A stretch of DNA of 64,000 nt from Tractidigestivibacter montrealensis (GCF_024741235.1 NZ_JANSKA010000002.1:62001-126000), one strand, 5' to 3'; positions 52,924 through 61,791 are shown, counted from the first letter of the stretch. Made by a program: numbers and translations. The notes: a model not told the origin generated them from the sequence alone.

Positions 52924-53337
52924 GTGCGGGCCCTCGCGCTCGATATTGGCGAGACACGCGTCGGCGTGGCGGTGAGCGACCCGCAGGGCCGCATCGCCAC
53001 GCCGGTGTGCGTACTTCCGGCGGCCGAGGTCTCCTCGGTCGCGTGCAGCTTCCGCAGGGTGCTTGAGGACTGGGAGCCCGAGGTCCTCGTCTGCGGACGC
53101 CCACTTACCATGGCGGGGGAGGAGGGCCCTCAGGCCGAGCGCGTCCGCGCGGTGGCCGAGCGCATTGCCGCGGCCACGGGCCTTCCCCTCGAGTTTGAGG
53201 ACGAGAGGCTCTCCTCGGTGGAAGCCAAGCGCATCCTGCGCGAGCAGGGGCTCTCCGAGAAGTCCATGCGCGGCAAGGTAGACATGGTTGCCGCATCGCT
53301 CTTCCTGCAGGCCTGGCTTGATGCACGGCAGGCGTGA
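52924..53337 (+). CDS. ruvX: RuvX/YqgF Holliday-junction resolvase-like nuclease
   Basis: 137 residues starting with GTG directly after the alaS stop (TAGGTG). 'RALALDIGETRVGVAVSDPQGRIATP' has the first catalytic Asp of the RNase H-like fold, 'LVCGRPLTMAGEEGPQAERVRAVAERI' the central strand, 'EFEDERLSSVEA' the Glu/Asp pair and 'GKVDMVAASLFLQAWLD' the last Asp. YqgF acts in 16S rRNA 5'-end processing and is proposed to resolve DNA junctions. Size and order behind alaS are the common bacterial arrangement. Confidence 0.93.
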   Translation: MRALALDIGETRVGVAVSDPQGRIATPVCVLPAAEVSSVACSFRRVLEDWEPEVLVCGRPLTMAGEEGPQAERVRAVAERIAAATGLPLEFEDERLSSVEAKRILREQGLSEKSMRGKVDMVAASLFLQAWLDARQA

Positions 53338-53361
53338 CTCACGGTCTGAGAGGCAAACGAC

Positions 53362-54750
53362 ATGCCCACGAACAACCAGAACAACGAGAGGCCCCATCGT
53401 CGCGCGGCACACTTCCGCACGCCCGATGCGACTCAGCAGGGAACGGACGGTGCCCCGCGCACCCAGGCGCAGGCCGCCTCGGTTCAGGGACGTCCCACGG
53501 GTCATGCGGGTGCTTCGTCGCACTTGGCCTCGGCGCGCCATGCCGGTCCTGCGGCTGGGCATCGCATGGGCTCTCCTACGCCGGGGTCTACCGGTGCCAT
53601 TGGGGGCACGACGAGCCATCTCTCTGCGCGTACCGCCGCGGCGACTAGGCGCGCCCGGAACCAGAGCCCCCAGCGACGGGGCTCCAGCGGCGGCCGCGGT
53701 AATGGCCCCAAGGGCATCGCCGTGGTTGTGGCCGTTCTCGCTGGCGTCGCTGTGTTTGTCGCGCTGTTCTTCGTGCTCGTCCTTCCCCGGCTCACCCAGG
53801 GCTCCAGCTCCAACGAGCCGCAGGTTGCTGCCGGACAGGAGGTCGAGGTCACCATCCCCGATGGCTCGAGCACCGCGAGCATCGCCTCTATCCTCCAGCA
53901 GGCGGGCGTCATCTCTGATACCTCGGGCTTTGTCCAGGAGGTTCAGAAGCAAAACGCCGAGCAGAAGCTCAAGAGCGGTACGTACTCGCTGCTCACGGGC
54001 TCGACCACAACCAACGTGATCGACCAGCTCGTGGCAGGCCCCAACTCCACGGCTTCTACCCTGCAGGTGCCCGAAGGCTACACGGTGGCGCAGGTGGCCT
54101 CGCTTGTGGAGGAGAAGTTTGGCATCTCTTCCAGTGACTTTATCGCCCAGGCCAAGGCATCCAACTACGTGGCGGACTACCCCTTCCTCTCCGAGGCGGC
54201 AAACGACTCGCTTGAGGGCTTCCTCTTCCCCAAGACCTATGACTTTGCGGGTCAGACCGTCACTGCAGACTCGATCATCCGCGCGATGCTCAGCCAGTAC
54301 CAGGCCGAGGTTTCCACCCTCGGTCTCGACGCCGCGCGCCAGACGCTCCAGTCGCGCTATGGCGTGTCGTTCACCAACTACGACATCCTCACCATGGCCT
54401 CCATCATCGAGAAGGAGGCCCTGACGGATGACGACCGCTCGCTCATCTCGTCGGTGTTCTACAACCGCATTGCAACCAGCATGCCGCTCCAGAGTGACGC
54501 GACACTTGCATACACGCTTGGCCGAGAGGTCACCGCGGACGACCTCACGCAGGACGACCCCTACAACACCTACACCAACATGGGGCTCACGCCCACGCCC
54601 ATCTGCAACCCCGGCCTGGCCTCGCTCACTGCGGCCGCCAACCCGCAGGACACCGGTTACTACTACTTCTACATCACGAGCTCGGTGCACGCCTTCTCTG
54701 AGACCTACGAGCAGCACCAGCAGGTCATAGCCCAGAACTCCGGGGCGTGA
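53362..54750 (+). CDS. mltG: Endolytic murein transglycosylase MltG
   Basis: 462 residues. A long basic, Pro/Gly/Ser-rich cytoplasmic tail (about 1-115) precedes one membrane helix ('GIAVVVAVLAGVAVFVALFFVLVLP', about 117-142). Outside follow a LysM-like subdomain ('EVTIPDGSSTASIASILQQAGVI') and the YceG catalytic domain with 'LEGFLFPKTYDF', the catalytic glutamate region 'MASIIEKEA' (Glu350/Glu352), 'VFYNRIATSMPLQSDATLAY' and 'NTYTNMGLTPTPICNPGLASL'. It cleaves nascent glycan strands to end their elongation. Its TGA overlaps the next GTG by 4 nt (GTGA). The cytoplasmic tail is longer than in Gram-negative members. Confidence 0.93.
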   Translation: MPTNNQNNERPHRRAAHFRTPDATQQGTDGAPRTQAQAASVQGRPTGHAGASSHLASARHAGPAAGHRMGSPTPGSTGAIGGTTSHLSARTAAATRRARNQSPQRRGSSGGRGNGPKGIAVVVAVLAGVAVFVALFFVLVLPRLTQGSSSNEPQVAAGQEVEVTIPDGSSTASIASILQQAGVISDTSGFVQEVQKQNAEQKLKSGTYSLLTGSTTTNVIDQLVAGPNSTASTLQVPEGYTVAQVASLVEEKFGISSSDFIAQAKASNYVADYPFLSEAANDSLEGFLFPKTYDFAGQTVTADSIIRAMLSQYQAEVSTLGLDAARQTLQSRYGVSFTNYDILTMASIIEKEALTDDDRSLISSVFYNRIATSMPLQSDATLAYTLGREVTADDLTQDDPYNTYTNMGLTPTPICNPGLASLTAAANPQDTGYYYFYITSSVHAFSETYEQHQQVIAQNSGA

Positions 54751-55301
54751 GTGCCATGCCGCTTGGGTCCTTCTCGCCCTTCCGCGCCACACGCTACGTT
54801 TCCTCGGTCGACCTCATCGACGTCGATGCGTTGGTGGCGGCCGGGGTGCGCCTGGTCCTTCTCGACCGTGACAACACCTGCATTCCCAGGGACACTCACG
54901 TGGCGCCCCCAGCCGTGAAGGCGTGGCTCGATCGCCTGCGTGGCGCGGGCATAGCCTCGTGCCTGCTCTCGAACAACTTCCACTCGACGGAGGTCGCCGC
55001 CTCAGCGTGCGAGCTGGGGTGCCCCGTGGTGGATCACGCAATGAAGCCTGCGCCCTTCTCGGCATGGGTTGCCATGGCACGCATGGGCGTGGGTCCCGAG
55101 CAGACGGTCATTGTGGGCGACCAGGTCTTCACCGACATCTTGGCTGGCAACCTTGCGGGCGCGCGTACCGTCCTGGTGCGGCCGCAGTCGCGCCGCGACC
55201 TCTGGTACACGCAGGTATTCCGGCTGGGGGAGGCGCTCGTGCTGCGCGGTGTCGAGTTTGAGGGCGAGGCCAGCGGTCCGACTGGCCGCAGCGACGGGTG
55301 A
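54747..55301 (+). CDS. YqeG-family HAD phosphatase
   Basis: 184 residues from the GTG that overlaps the mltG stop as GTGA; an ATG 9 nt later is an alternative. The HAD motifs are 'LVLLDRDNTCIP' (nucleophile Asp), 'CLLSNN' (motif II Ser), Lys in 'HAMKPAPFSAWVAMARM' and 'VIVGDQVFTDILAGNLAGARTVLV' (motif IV). This is the YqeG/HAD-IIIA group, in many Gram-positives encoded near aro and ribosome-assembly genes; phosphatidylglycerophosphatase activity (GEP4-like) is proposed for relatives. The gene is part of the tightly packed run between mltG and aroK. Confidence 0.88.
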   Translation: MSAMPLGSFSPFRATRYVSSVDLIDVDALVAAGVRLVLLDRDNTCIPRDTHVAPPAVKAWLDRLRGAGIASCLLSNNFHSTEVAASACELGCPVVDHAMKPAPFSAWVAMARMGVGPEQTVIVGDQVFTDILAGNLAGARTVLVRPQSRRDLWYTQVFRLGEALVLRGVEFEGEASGPTGRSDG

Positions 55302-55321
55302 TAGAATCTAGCCCGTCGGAT

Positions 55322-55888
55322 ATGCACGGGAGCAAGGAAGAGCGAGTTTTGGGCGAGGGTTACGTCATCCACGAGGGCTGCGACCACATCTTTTTCGTGG
55401 GGTTTCTTGGCGCAGGAAAGTCCACCCTCGCACGCAACCTGGGCAAGCTCTTCTGCCGGCCCTACGTAGATACAGACCAGCTGGTCGAGCGCGCTCTGGG
55501 CATGAGCGTGTGCGACGTGTTTGCCTCCCGCGGCGAGGAGGGCTTTCGTGACGAGGAGACCAAGGTCCTGGAGGGCCTTGCGTCTCGCAAGTCGCTGCTC
55601 GTGAGCTGTGGTGGGGGAGTGGTCGAGAGGCCCGAGAACTGCGAGCTCATGCATCGCATGGGCGTGGTTGTCTACCTCGACGGCGACCTCTCGGATTCGC
55701 TGCGTCAGATGCGCTGCCCGGAGCGTCGCCCAGACCTGGGCGACGTCTCGCATGCGCGTGCGCTCTTTCGGCATCGCCGCCCGCTCTACCAGCAGACGGC
55801 CGACATCACCATCGACATTCGAAACAGGACCTTCGAGCAGGTGGCCAGCGAGTCTGGCCAGTTGCTCTGGGAGAGGGGGCTTTTGTGA
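55322..55888 (+). CDS. aroK: Shikimate kinase
   Basis: 188 residues from the ATG at 55322. A GTG at 55298 overlapping the yqeG stop (GTGA) and a TTG at 55349 behind AAGGAAGAG are alternatives; none has an ideal ribosome-binding site. 'IFFVGFLGAGKSTLARNLGKLF' is Walker A, 'YVDTDQLVERALGMSVCDVFASRGEEGFRDEE' binds shikimate (Asp, Arg, Glu), and 'LVSCGGGVVERPEN' is the Walker B/GGG element. 'RRPLYQQTADITID' is the lid-proximal Arg region. It phosphorylates shikimate in the chorismate pathway. Its stop overlaps the AroB-like gene by 4 nt. Confidence 0.92.
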   Translation: MHGSKEERVLGEGYVIHEGCDHIFFVGFLGAGKSTLARNLGKLFCRPYVDTDQLVERALGMSVCDVFASRGEEGFRDEETKVLEGLASRKSLLVSCGGGVVERPENCELMHRMGVVVYLDGDLSDSLRQMRCPERRPDLGDVSHARALFRHRRPLYQQTADITIDIRNRTFEQVASESGQLLWERGLL

Positions 55889-57105
55889 GCGAGAACACCC
55901 AGGCCGGGCAGGCGGCTGGCGCCGAGAAGGACGCAGAGGAGCTCGCGGCCGAGACCGAGGTCGTGGCCAAGGCCGAATCCGCAACGGCCGAGCCCGAGGA
56001 TGACGCTCCACTGCGCATCCGTGCGAAGCGCCAGTGGGTCAACCTCCGCGGCAACTCCCTCGACGCCCGCGTTGGTGACGATCTTGTGGGCACCATGGGC
56101 AACGACCTGCGTGCCTACGTGGGAAAGCCACGCGCAGCCGTGCTTGCCTCCGTTCCCGAGGCGCCCGCAGACGTCGTCGAGGCAATACGCCGTGACCTTG
56201 TGGACGTTGGCTTCCGCGTTCACCAGCTCGGCCTTCCGTCCGGCTCCGAGGCATCTTCGACTGCGGCCCTCGAGGCCGTGTACGAGGGGCTTGCGAAGAC
56301 TGGCGTGACCGGCGATGACGTGGCTGTTGCCGTGGGCGGCGTGCGGTCGCTCTCCACCGCGTCGTTTGCCTGCCGAACCTGGTGCGGCGGTCTGACGCTC
56401 GCGCAGGTTCCCCTCGACCCCACCACCGCGCTTCTTGCCGGCGTGACCCCGCTCGCGCTCGACCTTCCCGGGGCAGACCAGATGGTCACGCAGGACGGGA
56501 GCGCGCGCTATGTCTACTGCGACCTCGACGTTGTTGATGTCACGCGCACCGACGAGGCGGCCCTTCTCGCCCGCGCGCTCTTTGTGACCAGCGCCATGGC
56601 AGACTCCGACAAGTCCTTTGGCCGGCTCTTCGACCGCGCCAACGATATCGCGGCGCTCGGCCGCGCCGCCATCTGCGACCAGATGGTCGATTGCATGAAG
56701 AGCCGCGGCAAGGTCATCTCGTCTACTTCGGTTGCCGTGCGCCAGTCCATTGGCTACGGCACCACGTTCGTGCGTGCGCTTCGTCCCCTGGTGGGGGAGG
56801 GCGTGCCCTCCTCGACCCTGCTTGCCGAGGCCATGCGCTTCTCGGCGCGCCTTTCTGTGGCGCAGGGTGGTCTCTCGGTCGACGACATGCTCACGCAGGA
56901 CGAGCTTCTCGACCGCCTGGGCCTGGGCTACGTGGAGTGCGCGGTCGACCCCACGGCCATGGCTTCCGCGCTCAAGGCCGAGCGCTTCCGCCGTTCGAAC
57001 AAGTTCATGCTGGAGCTCCCACGCTCGCTCGGTCGCGTGCGTCTCGCTGCCATCGAGGATGACCAGCTTGCCGAGCACACCGCCGCGTGGTGCTCCTCGC
57101 GTTAG
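55885..57105 (+). CDS. AroB-like (3-dehydroquinate synthase family) protein with degraded active site
   Basis: 406 residues from the GTG overlapping the aroK stop (GTGA). After an acidic Ala/Glu tail of about 45 residues, the fold follows AroB: an NAD-type domain, then 'VAVGGVRSLSTASFACRTWCGGLTLAQVPLDPTTALLAGVTPLALDLPG' and an all-helical half. Catalytic positions are altered: the GGGVxGDxxGF Asp is Ser in 'GGVRSLSTASF' (residues 151-161), the SSVGGKTAVN lysine motif reads 'AGVTPLALD', and the zinc motif GHTxGHAxE reads 'GTTFVRALR' (292-299), losing the metal-binding His. Position after aroK is exactly that of aroB. It may be a pseudoenzyme or have a new reaction. Confidence 0.8.
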   Translation: MSENTQAGQAAGAEKDAEELAAETEVVAKAESATAEPEDDAPLRIRAKRQWVNLRGNSLDARVGDDLVGTMGNDLRAYVGKPRAAVLASVPEAPADVVEAIRRDLVDVGFRVHQLGLPSGSEASSTAALEAVYEGLAKTGVTGDDVAVAVGGVRSLSTASFACRTWCGGLTLAQVPLDPTTALLAGVTPLALDLPGADQMVTQDGSARYVYCDLDVVDVTRTDEAALLARALFVTSAMADSDKSFGRLFDRANDIAALGRAAICDQMVDCMKSRGKVISSTSVAVRQSIGYGTTFVRALRPLVGEGVPSSTLLAEAMRFSARLSVAQGGLSVDDMLTQDELLDRLGLGYVECAVDPTAMASALKAERFRRSNKFMLELPRSLGRVRLAAIEDDQLAEHTAAWCSSR

Positions 57106-57185
57106 ATCGGTTCCACATGCGTCGCCAGTCTATGGGCGGCGTAACCCGTCACTACCGTCCGCACTGCAAGGGAGAAGAGAGAAAC

Positions 57186-58313
57186 ATGGCAGATGCACAC
57201 GCCTGCGCCGCACGCGTCGAGAGGTTCCGCGCGCTCATGGCCGAGAGGGGCTACGACGCGGTGATCCTTCGCAACAACCCCGACCTGCGCTGGCTTACCG
57301 GTGCCGAGCGCACCTTTGACGACGAGGTGGCCCATACCGCCTTTGTGACCGCCGACGGGCTTTGGCTCCACACCGACTCTCGCTACTTTGGCACCTTCCA
57401 GAGCTGCCTTGGGGCAGACACCCCCTGGAAGCTCGACATGGACATCGTGACCCCCGCCTGGTGGGCGGCACAGCGCATCCGCGAGACGCGCTCGCGCGTG
57501 GTTGCTGTCGAGGACACCTGCGACCTGGCCTTCTTTGATGCGCTGGGCGAGGAGTGCGCCAAGGTGTCCGTTGCTGTCCTCACGCCGCGCCTCCATGGCG
57601 ACATCGCCAACCTGCGCATCGTGAAGGACGCCGAGGAGGTCGAGCTCATGCGCCACGCGCAGTCGATCACCGACGCGGCGTTCGAGCACATCTGCGGCTA
57701 CATCAAGCCCGGCCTCACCGAGCAGCAGGTGCGCGCCGAGCTTGAGGGCTGGATGCTCTCCAACGGTGCCGACTCGCTCTCCTTCGACTCGATCATCGCG
57801 TCCGGCCCCAACGGCGCAAACCCCCACGCACAGCCCGGCGAGCGCGTAATCCAGCGCGGTGACATGATCGTAATGGACTACGGCGCCGGCTACCACGACT
57901 ACCACTCCGACATGACGCGCACCGTCTGCGTGGGCGAGCCCAGCGACCTCCAGCGCAAGGTCTACGAGGCCACGCGTGCGGCGAACGAGGCCTGCGAGGC
58001 CGCCATCCATGCGGGCGTCATTGGTCGCGAGATTCACGAGCTTGCGCATAAGGTCATCTGCGAGGCTGGCTTCCCCGAGTACTGCTTCGTGCACGGCCTT
58101 GGCCACGGCGTGGGCCTGGAGATTCACGAGCAGCCCATGTTCAACATGAGGAACGACAAGCCCATCCCCGCCGGCTCGGTGATTACCGTGGAGCCGGGAA
58201 CGTACCTGCCCGGGCAGTTTGGCGTGCGCGTGGAGGACTTTGGCATTGTGACCAAGAACGGCTACGAGGTCTTTACCCAGACGCCGCACGAGCTGGTGTG
58301 CATCCCCTGCTAG
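57186..58313 (+). CDS. M24 family metallopeptidase (Xaa-Pro aminopeptidase/dipeptidase)
   Basis: 375 residues from the ATG behind GGAGAAGAGAG. The N-terminal creatinase-like domain ('RFRALMAERGYDAVILRNNPDLRWLTG') is followed by the pita-bread domain with all five metal ligands: Asp in 'VMDYGAGYHDYHSD' (two), His in 'HGLGHGVGLEIHE', Glu in 'TVEPGTYLPG' and Glu in 'VRVEDFGIV'. It removes N-terminal residues before proline or splits Xaa-Pro dipeptides. In related genomes the gene stands just before efp; here a PTS locus of 4.5 kb separates them. Two strong terminators follow. Confidence 0.92.
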   Translation: MADAHACAARVERFRALMAERGYDAVILRNNPDLRWLTGAERTFDDEVAHTAFVTADGLWLHTDSRYFGTFQSCLGADTPWKLDMDIVTPAWWAAQRIRETRSRVVAVEDTCDLAFFDALGEECAKVSVAVLTPRLHGDIANLRIVKDAEEVELMRHAQSITDAAFEHICGYIKPGLTEQQVRAELEGWMLSNGADSLSFDSIIASGPNGANPHAQPGERVIQRGDMIVMDYGAGYHDYHSDMTRTVCVGEPSDLQRKVYEATRAANEACEAAIHAGVIGREIHELAHKVICEAGFPEYCFVHGLGHGVGLEIHEQPMFNMRNDKPIPAGSVITVEPGTYLPGQFGVRVEDFGIVTKNGYEVFTQTPHELVCIPC

Positions 58314-58345
58314 CAGGGGAGCATTCGCGCTCGCCTGCACCATTT

Positions 58346-58387
58346 GGCCCTCCGGCGGTGGCGTGCTGTCGCCGGAGGGCCGTTTTT
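58346..58387 (+). terminator. First of two tandem terminators after the M24 peptidase gene
   Basis: Perfect 12-bp stem GGCCCTCCGGCG (58346-58357) / CGCCGGAGGGCC (58370-58381), 12-nt loop, then GTTTTTG. Confidence 0.92.
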
Positions 58388-58407
58388 GTCGCCATTTGCA
58401 ACTCAGG

Positions 58408-58448
58408 CGCCCTTCCGGAGACAAATAGTCGCCGGAAGGGCGATTTTT
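58408..58448 (+). terminator. Second tandem terminator
   Basis: Perfect 11-bp stem CGCCCTTCCGG (58408-58418) / CCGGAAGGGCG (58432-58442) with a 13-nt loop, then ATTTTTA. Its stem resembles that of the first terminator. Confidence 0.9.
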
Positions 58449-58893
58449 ATGCAAACAGGGAACGCCATATGCCTCCCTGGCGCCAAAATGATGTCCGGGT
58501 AATAGCCTTTCGCATCGCTTGCGTTTCTCACCATTCTCCGTTCGCGGCACGCAAATCGGTGAACGGCGTTAGGAGATATTTCTACGCTGACCTTGGGATT
58601 CTCGTTAGTTTCCTTTCAAGAGACCAAGTGACGGATACCGTTCACCAACTTGTATGAACGACTTTTGCCTTCAGGTCTTAGTATTCTGGCTGGTAAGTGG
58701 CATGACACACGGAGTTGCTCGACCAAGTCAATTTTTCCAAACAACGATATTTCTCACATACGAAAGCCTTCTAAGTCCTATAATGTGGAGCCGGTGTGAA
58801 CGAGGCATGAAGGATGGGAGAAGAAAGCATGAACGCCTCTTCACATTTGACGCGTTATCTGTTGGCGGTACGAGATATGCGTAAGGAGGAAGA
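58449..58893 (+). promoter_or_regulatory. Low-GC leader region of the mannose-type PTS operon
   Basis: This gene-free stretch is clearly more A/T-rich than its surroundings. TATAAT at 58780-58785 is a perfect -10 (no good -35 at 17 nt), giving a leader of about 100 nt up to AAGGAGG before the ATG at 58894. No regulator gene, repeat or credible small ORF was recognised in the first 330 nt; they may hold binding sites for an activator acting on the weak -35. Confidence 0.55.
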
Positions 58894-59907
58894 ATGGTCA
58901 GTATCGTTCTAGCCAGCCACGGCAAGTTCGCCGAGGGGATCATGGAATCCGGCCAGATGATCTTTGGGCCGCAGAAGGATGTCGCAGCTGTGACCCTGAC
59001 CCCTGACATGGGTCCCGATGACCTCAAGGCGAAGCTGAAGGATGCCGTCGCATCGTTCGATGAGCAGGAGCACGTGCTCTTTTTCGTCGACCTTTGGGGC
59101 GCCACTCCATTCAACCAGGTCAACGGCCTGCTTGCGAGCGAGGGCCACGAGGACTGGGTCATGGTGACGGGTCTCAACCTGCCCATGCTCATCCAGGCCT
59201 ATGGCGATCGCATGAGTGAGGAAACCGCGGCTGCCATCGCCAAGGATGTCTTCACCGAGGCAAAGAACGGCATTCGCATCAAGCCCGAGGAGCTCGAGCC
59301 CAAGGAGGCTGCTCCCGCAGCCGCCGCAGCGGCTGCTGCTGCGGCGCCCGCAGGCGCCATTCCGGAGGGAACGGTCATCGGCGACGGGCACATCAAGATC
59401 GTGTTCGCGCGCATCGACACCCGTCTGCTCCACGGCCAGGTTGCAACCACCTGGACCAAGGCGGCCAACCCCGACCGCATCATTGTCTGCTCCGACGGCG
59501 TTGCCTCGGACCAGCTCCGCAAGACCATGATTATCCAGGCGGCTCCTCCGGGAGTCCACGTGCACGTGGTTCCCATCAAGAAGATCTGCGAGATCGCGAA
59601 GGACCCCCGCTTTGGCAACACGCATGCCATGCTCCTCTTCGAGACCCCGCAGGATGCCCTCCGAGCTATCGAGGGCGGCGTGCCCGTCAAGAAGCTCAAC
59701 CTTGGCTCGATGGCTCACTCCGTGGGCAAGGTCGTTGTGACCAACGCCCTCGCCATGGACCAGGACGACGTTGACACCTTCGAGAAGATCAAGTCCAAGG
59801 GCGTCGAGTTCGACATCCGCAAGGTCCCGGCCGACAAGGCGGAGTCCTACGACGCCGTCATTAAGAAGGCTAAGGACGAGCTTGCCGCGCAGGCAGCCAA
59901 CAAGTAG
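58894..59907 (+). CDS. PTS mannose-family EIIAB
   Basis: 337 residues. The IIA domain (1-140) has phosphorylated His9 in 'IVLASHGKFAEGIMESG'. An Ala/Pro linker (about 145-165) joins it to the IIB domain, whose phosphorylated His180 lies in 'IVFARIDTRLLHGQVATTW'. 'NLGSMAH' and 'QDDVDTFEKIKSKGVEFDIRKVP' are further family features. The protein carries phosphate from HPr to the sugar moved by IIC/IID (mannose, glucose, N-acetylglucosamine or similar). AAGGAGG precedes the ATG. It heads the operon IIAB-IIC-IID, with 15-24-nt gaps. Confidence 0.95.
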   Translation: MVSIVLASHGKFAEGIMESGQMIFGPQKDVAAVTLTPDMGPDDLKAKLKDAVASFDEQEHVLFFVDLWGATPFNQVNGLLASEGHEDWVMVTGLNLPMLIQAYGDRMSEETAAAIAKDVFTEAKNGIRIKPEELEPKEAAPAAAAAAAAAAPAGAIPEGTVIGDGHIKIVFARIDTRLLHGQVATTWTKAANPDRIIVCSDGVASDQLRKTMIIQAAPPGVHVHVVPIKKICEIAKDPRFGNTHAMLLFETPQDALRAIEGGVPVKKLNLGSMAHSVGKVVVTNALAMDQDDVDTFEKIKSKGVEFDIRKVPADKAESYDAVIKKAKDELAAQAANK

Positions 59908-59922
59908 GGATAAGGAGGGGTT

Positions 59923-60738
59923 ATGTCACCAATATCAGTCTTGCTCGTAATTATTGTTGCCTTCCTGGCAGGCATGGAGGGCATCCTCGACGAGTGGGAA
60001 TTCCACCAGCCTCTGGTCGCATGCACGCTTATTGGTCTTGTGACCGGTCACCCCACGGAGGGAATCCTCCTGGGCGGCTCGCTTCAGATGATTGCCCTTG
60101 GTTGGGCCAACATCGGCGCTGCCGTCGCTCCTGATGCGGCTCTCGCCTCCGTCGCCTCCGCCATCCTGATGGTTATCGCCATCAACGGCGGCTCCGACCC
60201 CACCGAGGCCATGACCACCTCCATCGCCGTCGCCGTGCCTCTGTCCGTCGCTGGCCTCTTCCTCACCATGGTCTGCCGCACCATCGCAACGGCTATGGTC
60301 CACGGCATGGACAAGTGCGCCGAGAATGACGACATGGCCGGCATCGAGCGTTGGCAGATCGTCGCAATTTGCATGCAGGGTGCCCGTATCGCCATCCCGG
60401 CCGCAGCCCTCTGCTTCATCCCCGGCGACGCCGTGACCGCGGCCCTCAACGCTATGCCCACTTGGCTCTCTGGCGGCATGGCAGTTGGCGGCGGCATGGT
60501 CTGCTGCGTGGGCTACGCCATGGTCATCAACATGATGGCTACCAAGGAGGTCTGGCCCTTCTTCGCGCTCGGCTTCGTTCTCGCTGCCATTTCCCAGCTC
60601 ACCCTTATCGCCCTTGGCGTTATTGGTCTCTCCCTGGCCTTCATCTACCTTGGCCTCAAGGAGTACGCCAAGCAGAACGGCGGCTCCGGTGCCGTGGGCT
60701 CCGGCGACCCGCTGGGCGACATCATCGACAACTACTAG
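59923..60738 (+). CDS. PTS mannose-family EIIC
   Basis: 271 residues with about eight hydrophobic segments. 'FLAGMEGILDEWEFHQPLVACTLIGLVTGHPTEGILLGGSLQMIALGWANIGAA' is the strongly conserved N-terminus of ManY-type channels. The next part carries 'DPTEAMTTSIAVAVPLSVAG'. It forms the sugar pathway together with IID. An AGGAGGGG lies before the ATG and the gap from EIIAB is 15 nt. The end 'GSGAVGSGDPLGDIIDNY' is a flexible cytoplasmic tail. Confidence 0.95.
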   Translation: MSPISVLLVIIVAFLAGMEGILDEWEFHQPLVACTLIGLVTGHPTEGILLGGSLQMIALGWANIGAAVAPDAALASVASAILMVIAINGGSDPTEAMTTSIAVAVPLSVAGLFLTMVCRTIATAMVHGMDKCAENDDMAGIERWQIVAICMQGARIAIPAAALCFIPGDAVTAALNAMPTWLSGGMAVGGGMVCCVGYAMVINMMATKEVWPFFALGFVLAAISQLTLIALGVIGLSLAFIYLGLKEYAKQNGGSGAVGSGDPLGDIIDNY

Positions 60739-60762
60739 GCTAGCAAGGGAGTGTGATTAGCA

Positions 60763-61695
60763 ATGGCAGAAGAGATTCAGGAGAAGGGCATCCACCTTAC
60801 CAAGCAGGATCGCCTTGCGGTCTTCAACCGTCACCAGTATCTGCAGGGCTCGTGGAACTACGAGCGTATGCAGAACGGCGGCTGGTGCTACGCCATGATC
60901 CCTGCGATCAAGAAGCTCTATCCCAACAGGGACGACCAGATCGCGGCCCTGAAGCGTCACCTCGAGTTCTACAACACGCACCCGTACGTCTCCGCCCCCG
61001 TCATCGGCGTCACCCTCGCCCTCGAGGAGGGCCGCGCCAACGGCGAGCCCATCGACGACGTCACCATCCAGGGCGTCAAGGTTGGTATGATGGGTCCTCT
61101 CGCCGGCGTCGGCGACCCTGTCTTCTGGTATACGGTGCGCCCGCTGCTGGGTGCTCTTGGTGCCTCCCTGGCACTGGGCGGCTCTCCGCTTGGCCCCATC
61201 CTGTTCTTCGTGCTCTGGAACGTCATCCGCCTTGCATTCCTCTGGTACACCCAGGAGGCTGGCTACAGGGCCGGTGCCGACATCTCGAAGGACCTCTCGG
61301 GCGGCAAGCTTGGCAAGATCACCGAGGGCGCTTCCATCCTTGGTATGTTCGTCATTGGTGCTCTGGTCGAGCGCTGGGTCACCATCAGCTTCAAGCCGGT
61401 TGTCTCCACGATTCAGCAGCAGGCTGGTGCCTATATTGACTGGTCGACCATCACCGGCGATGCCGAGGGCATCAAGAGCGCGCTCACGCAGTACGCCTCG
61501 CTCGGTGCGAACGGCCTTGACCAGATGAAGGTCACCACCCTCCAGCAGAACCTCGACTCCCTGATTCCCGGCCTCGCAGCCGTGGCCCTCACGCTGTTCG
61601 TGTGCAAGCTGCTGAAGAAGAACGTCTCGCCGATCGTCATCATCCTCGCCCTCTTTGGCGTGGGCATCGTCGGCCGCCTCATCGGCCTGCTCTAG
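60763..61695 (+). CDS. PTS mannose-family EIID
   Basis: 310 residues. 'LTKQDRLAVFNRHQYLQGSWNYERMQNGGWCYAMIPAIKKLY' is the invariant N-terminal domain of ManZ proteins, followed by 'FYNTHPYVSAPVIGVTLALEEGRANGEPID' and 'KVGMMGPLAGVGDPVFWYTVRPLLGALGASLA'. A long amphipathic middle and C-terminal membrane segments complete it. IID is peculiar to the mannose family and forms the transporter with IIC. The gene ends the three-gene PTS unit and is followed by a strong terminator. Confidence 0.95.
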   Translation: MAEEIQEKGIHLTKQDRLAVFNRHQYLQGSWNYERMQNGGWCYAMIPAIKKLYPNRDDQIAALKRHLEFYNTHPYVSAPVIGVTLALEEGRANGEPIDDVTIQGVKVGMMGPLAGVGDPVFWYTVRPLLGALGASLALGGSPLGPILFFVLWNVIRLAFLWYTQEAGYRAGADISKDLSGGKLGKITEGASILGMFVIGALVERWVTISFKPVVSTIQQQAGAYIDWSTITGDAEGIKSALTQYASLGANGLDQMKVTTLQQNLDSLIPGLAAVALTLFVCKLLKKNVSPIVIILALFGVGIVGRLIGLL

Positions 61696-61747
61696 GCTTC
61701 TGCTCCGGGCATCCGGACGTCGCGTCGACGAGAATGGCGCATACTGT

Positions 61748-61791
61748 GGGCCGCACCCTGCTACGCTGGTGGGGTGCGGCCCCGTTATTTT
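61748..61791 (+). terminator. Terminator of the mannose-type PTS operon
   Basis: Perfect 11-bp stem GGGCCGCACCC (61748-61758) / GGGTGCGGCCC (61772-61782), 13-nt loop, then CGTTATTTT. Confidence 0.9.

Noticed and set aside
50236-54792. A 1518-residue open frame on the minus strand across alaS, ruvX and mltG, and similar long minus-strand frames over other genes
   Set aside because: They are antisense shadows produced by G/C-rich codons. The plus-strand frames encode recognisable full-length proteins with ribosome-binding sites; the shadows show no domain, no sensible start and His/Arg/Gly-biased composition.
58298-58884. Two short open frames in the gap before the mannose-type PTS
   Set aside because: They cross two strong terminators or a promoter, have no ribosome-binding site and resemble no family. 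The gap is better explained as terminators plus leader.
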